From the NCBI GenBank assembly GCA_964461105.1, contig CAYWSY010000080.1:1-9344 (forward strand): DNA of 9,344 nucleotides, written 5' to 3'. This DNA comes from JAGVMG01 sp964461105 (GTDB taxonomy: Bacteria; Chlamydiota; Chlamydiia; Chlamydiales; Rhabdochlamydiaceae). Shown in pieces: positions 7,852 to 9,344 of this stretch (its first letter is position 1; each line of letters starts with the position of its first letter). Both the position numbers and the translations under genes were made by a program. The notes under the pieces are model-generated. The model searched no databases. It had not been told where the DNA came from and saw only the letters and a list, made by a program, of their open reading frames with translations.

Positions 7852-8908
7852 AAATATCCCTCCCTATTTTCCTATTTCGAATGATCTTGGCTATGGCATC
7901 TCCCATGCGAGCCGTTGTGCAATATTTCTTCGATACGGCGATGTCCTTGGTTCGATACCCAGCTTTGATGGCCTTGTGTACCGCCTCAACAATTGCATCG
8001 TGTTCGGCTTCCATCCCAAATGAGTACTTAAGCATTAGGGCCGCCGAAAGGATTTGACCGATCGGATTTGCAATTCCTTGTCCTGCAATATCAGGCGCGC
8101 TTCCGCCCGCTGGTTCATACAGCCCCTTTCCTTGTCTATTGAATGAAGCGGAAGGGAGCATTCCTAACGACCCACCCCATATGCTGGCCAAATCAGAAAG
8201 AATGTCTCCAAACAAATTTGGCATAAAAAGGACGTCGAAGTTCCGAGGATTTTTGGCCAATTGCATAGCGCAGTTATCGACCAGCATGTGTTCCACTTTG
8301 CATTCGGGATATTGTTTCGATACCTCATCGACAACTTCTCTCCACAATTTACTGCAATCCAAAACATTTGCCTTATCGACTGATGTGACTTTTTTGTTCC
8401 TCGTCATTGCGAACTGAAATACCTGATGGGCAATTTGGCGAATCGTCGATTCATTGTAGATCATCACGTCTCGAGCGACCCGTTCTCCAACGCTTCCCGA
8501 TGTTTCATGAGAGCCAAAGTAGACATCTTCGGAAAGTTCCCTTACGCAAAAAATATCTATGTCATTGCCAACCCCCTGAATAGGACGGATATTGCAGTTC
8601 AATCCCATCTGGCTACGAATTGCCAAAATGCTATTCTTTTCACAATCCTTCCATTTAGGACTGCTCTGACTGCTTACCGGTCCGCCTACAGAACCAAATA
8701 AAATTGCATCCGCATTTCCGCAGATGTCAGCGGTCTCTTGGGGGAAATGAATTCCATGAGTATCCCATGCTGCACCACCGATGACAGCGTAGTGGTAGAT
8801 GAAGCGATGGCCAAAAAGTGACTCGATCTCTTTCAACACTTTGATTGCCTCGGCCATAATTTCAGGCCCAATGCCATCGCCAGGAATAATTGCTATTGTT
8901 TTATCCAT
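7817..8908 (-). CDS. leuB: 3-isopropylmalate dehydrogenase
   Basis: LeuB oxidises and decarboxylates 3-isopropylmalate with NAD+ to 2-ketoisocaproate. The 363-residue chain has IPGDGIGPEI (8-17), GSVGGP (72-77), substrate-binding arginines R98, R108 and R123, Y130, K179 in SVDKANVLD, D211 in LVDNCAMQL, and metal ligands D235 and D239 in NLFGDILSD. The NAD-site signature GSAPDIAGQGIANP spans 269-282. The stretch NIRPIQGVGND is unusual; ANLRP is common. The frame can be extended to a TTG at 8935, but ATG 8908 begins the family motif (MDKTIAIIPGDG) and has GGAGAG six bases before it, so I use 8908. The last 20 residues or so run past the usual family end into the start of ilvE. It is the first gene of the operon, behind a leucine-codon leader and terminator. 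Confidence 0.96.
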   Translation of the reverse strand: MDKTIAIIPGDGIGPEIMAEAIKVLKEIESLFGHRFIYHYAVIGGAAWDTHGIHFPQETADICGNADAILFGSVGGPVSSQSSPKWKDCEKNSILAIRSQMGLNCNIRPIQGVGNDIDIFCVRELSEDVYFGSHETSGSVGERVARDVMIYNESTIRQIAHQVFQFAMTRNKKVTSVDKANVLDCSKLWREVVDEVSKQYPECKVEHMLVDNCAMQLAKNPRNFDVLFMPNLFGDILSDLASIWGGSLGMLPSASFNRQGKGLYEPAGGSAPDIAGQGIANPIGQILSAALMLKYSFGMEAEHDAIVEAVHKAIKAGYRTKDIAVSKKYCTTARMGDAIAKIIRNRKIGRDIYGNIMRYAFCF

Positions 8909-8914
8909 TGTTAT

Positions 8915-8920
8915 CTCTCC
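8915..8920 (-). promoter_or_regulatory. leuB ribosome binding site
   Basis: GGAGAG lies six bases before ATG 8908. No such site precedes the upstream TTG at 8935, and this decides the leuB start. Confidence 0.85.
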
Positions 8921-9010
8921 TAAAAAATCATTCAATCGCTCTATTCAAACTTGAAATATACAAGCAGAAATAAAGCGTTTATCTCGGGTCTTTTTCCGGG
9001 ATGTTTAGTT

Positions 9011-9041
9011 ATAAAAAATGTGATTTGTTAATAAAAAATGT
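9011..9041. repeat. Two direct repeats of ATAAAAAATGT, 20 bp apart
   Basis: ATAAAAAATGT occurs at 9011-9021 and exactly again at 9031-9041, about two helical turns apart. Read on the minus strand, the first encountered copy supplies the T run of the terminator and the second repeats a T run further down. It may be a duplicated terminator tail or a protein site. Confidence 0.6.
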
Positions 9042-9060
9042 TAAGCCCTTACAGGCTTAA
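9033..9060 (-). terminator. Intrinsic terminator in the leu leader (attenuator)
   Basis: On the minus strand TTAAGCCT, loop GTAA, GGGCTTAA (9060-9041) forms an 8-bp stem (the last pair a U-G wobble) closed by a GNRA-type tetraloop, followed by CA and six T (9038-9033). The leader stop codon TAA (9051-9049) lies in the loop, and the 5' arm is made of the last codons of the leader peptide (TTA AGC CTG). Its position between a promoter and leuB makes it an attenuator rather than the end of a gene. Confidence 0.78.
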
Positions 9061-9159
9061 AAGGAGGAGAGATAGTAAAGAAGAAAAACGACATGCAGGC
9101 GCGAAGCTTCGCTTAGAAGCCGCTCCCACCGAAGGACTGTTATTTTGTTTAGTCTTCAT
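9049..9159 (-). CDS. Predicted leucine leader peptide (36 codons)
   Basis: The frame from ATG 9159 encodes 36 residues ending SSLLSLLLLSL and then TAA. Seven of the last nine residues are leucine, encoded by TTA, CTA, CTC, CTC, CTT, TTA and CTG. It lies between a strong promoter and an intrinsic terminator upstream of leuB, where leader peptides of leucine operons are found. It plays the part of leuL, but the sequence does not resemble the E. coli peptide, so I give no symbol. The weak point is initiation: there is no Shine-Dalgarno site before ATG 9159, nor before an in-frame ATG at 9186 that would add nine residues (MPLLKKRRI). The middle of the frame (9130-9099) is a GC-rich palindromic element, unlike the AT-rich surroundings. 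Confidence 0.7.
   Translation of the reverse strand: MKTKQNNSPSVGAASKRSFAPACRFSSLLSLLLLSL
9099..9130 (-). repeat. REP-like palindromic element inside the leader frame
   Basis: On the minus strand GGTGGGAGCGGCTTC, then TAAGC and GAAGCTTCGCGCC resemble REP elements of gammaproteobacteria: a GTGG-type head followed by a GC-rich imperfect hairpin (GCTTC, loop TAAGC, GAAGC, plus the palindrome GCGAAGCTTCGC). The likeness rests on memory of REP consensus sequences, and there is only one copy here. It may instead be an ordinary hairpin of the leader RNA. Confidence 0.35.
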
Positions 9160-9208
9160 AATTCGTCGTTTTTTTAAAAGTGGCATTAATTTGTTAGCTA
9201 TTAATGCA

Positions 9209-9237
9209 ATTATAAAAACAATTCACTTTTATTTCAA
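9209..9237 (-). promoter_or_regulatory. Sigma70 promoter of the leuB operon
   Basis: On the minus strand TTGAAA (9237-9232), a 17-base spacer, then a perfect TATAAT (9214-9209). RNA should start near 9202, 43 bases before the leader ATG at 9159 and about 290 bases before leuB. It is the best promoter-like pair in the window and lies in an AT-rich stretch right beside the repeat cluster at the edge. Confidence 0.75.
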
Positions 9238-9265
9238 TATAAATAATAAAAATGTAGGCGTTTTT

Positions 9266-9340
9266 TAGAAATGTCACCTTTCCGTTAAATAGAAATGTCA
9301 CCTTTGGTAACTAGAAGTTACTGATAATCAAGAGGTGACA
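9266..9340. repeat. Repeat cluster at the right edge, possible insertion-sequence end or operator
   Basis: TAGAAATGTCACCTTT occurs at 9266-9281 and again, identically, at 9290-9305 (24 bp start to start). It is followed by a perfect inverted repeat GTAACT-AGA-AGTTAC (9307-9321). An inverted partial copy, AGGTGACA (9333-9340), is the complement of TGTCACCT. Repeated short boxes like this are typical of transposase-binding ends of some IS families such as IS21 and IS481-like elements. AGAGGTGA (9331-9338) could also be a ribosome site for a plus-strand gene starting just past the window. No transposase is visible here, so the identity is a guess. Confidence 0.45.
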
Positions 9341-9344
9341 ACAA

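Larger units (their letters stand above)
8909..9202 (-). promoter_or_regulatory. leuB operon leader RNA with a predicted leucine attenuator
   Basis: This is the untranslated leader between the predicted RNA start (about 9202) and leuB. In order it holds a leucine-rich leader frame (9159-9049), a terminator hairpin with T run (9060-9033) and an AT-rich stretch with no gene (9032-8921). Upstream of the leucine codons the RNA can fold: AAAAACGAC (9173-9165) pairs with GTCGTTTTT (9092-9084), enclosing GAAGACT (9157-9151) with AGTCCTTC (9138-9131) and the palindrome GCGAAGCTTCGC (9112-9101). A competing pairing joins GGCTTCTAAG (9121-9112) with CTTTTAAGCC (9063-9054), 8 of 10 positions, and would use up the terminator 5' arm. 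A ribosome stalled on the leucine codons would cover that arm directly, allowing leuB transcription when leucine is scarce. The mechanism is inferred; the elements are visible. A second weak -10 (TATAAC, 9013-9008) could start a shorter transcript. Confidence 0.72.

Noticed and set aside
8909..8935. leuB starting at TTG 8935
   Set aside because: ATG 8908 has GGAGAG at the right distance and begins exactly at the family N-terminus.
9041..9060. The hairpin as a simple end-of-gene terminator for something to the right
   Set aside because: The only minus-strand frame entering it is the leucine-rich leader, whose promoter is visible 150 bases away, so attenuation is the better reading.
9038..9268. 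A 76-residue plus-strand open frame
   Set aside because: It runs antisense through the leucine leader, its ATG lies at the terminator, it has no ribosome site before it, and the protein is basic, low-complexity and unlike any family I know.

Overview
The window holds a leucine-biosynthesis locus next to the start of a large exported RHS/YD-repeat protein. At the far right it runs into a cluster of short repeats that looks like the edge of a mobile element. The host is a bacterium with moderate GC and clear Shine-Dalgarno sites in front of most genes. Its enzymes are the ordinary bacterial LeuA/B/C/D and class IV aminotransferase types. The exported RHS protein and dense leu operon suggest a Gram-negative bacterium. 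A chlamydia-like or Legionella-like organism crossed my mind, but nothing in the sequence settles the taxonomy.

Layout. Positions 1-2724 (minus) encode the first 908 residues of an RHS protein, which runs off the left edge. It has a Sec-type signal peptide, a good promoter and a good ribosome binding site. A short intergenic stretch separates it from the divergent leuC-leuD pair (3017-5007, plus; start and stop codons overlap). Meeting these head-on is a minus-strand operon, leuB-ilvE-leuA-yrdC-like (8908 down to 5004). Its genes overlap or are 9 bases apart, and the yrdC-like and leuD stop codons share the same TTAA. LeuA, LeuC/LeuD, LeuB and IlvE together take 2-ketoisovalerate to leucine. 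The valine-branch enzymes that make 2-ketoisovalerate are not in the window.

The most interesting region is 9033-9237, upstream of leuB. Read on the minus strand it has a near-consensus sigma70 promoter (TTGAAA, 17 bases, TATAAT), then a 36-codon open frame with seven leucines in its last nine residues, then an 8-bp hairpin with a GUAA loop and a T run. The leader stop codon sits in the hairpin loop and the last leucine codons form its 5' arm. This is the architecture of a leucine-sensing, ribosome-mediated transcription attenuator. The LeuA of this operon ends where the catalytic part of the family ends and has no C-terminal leucine-binding domain. Transcription attenuation may therefore be the main leucine feedback here (inference).

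Two other oddities stand out. A divergent Sua5/YrdC-family protein is the last gene of the leu operon. The right edge (9266-9340) carries two identical 16-bp direct repeats, a perfect 6-bp palindrome and an inverted partial copy, probably an insertion-sequence end or operator for a gene just outside the window.
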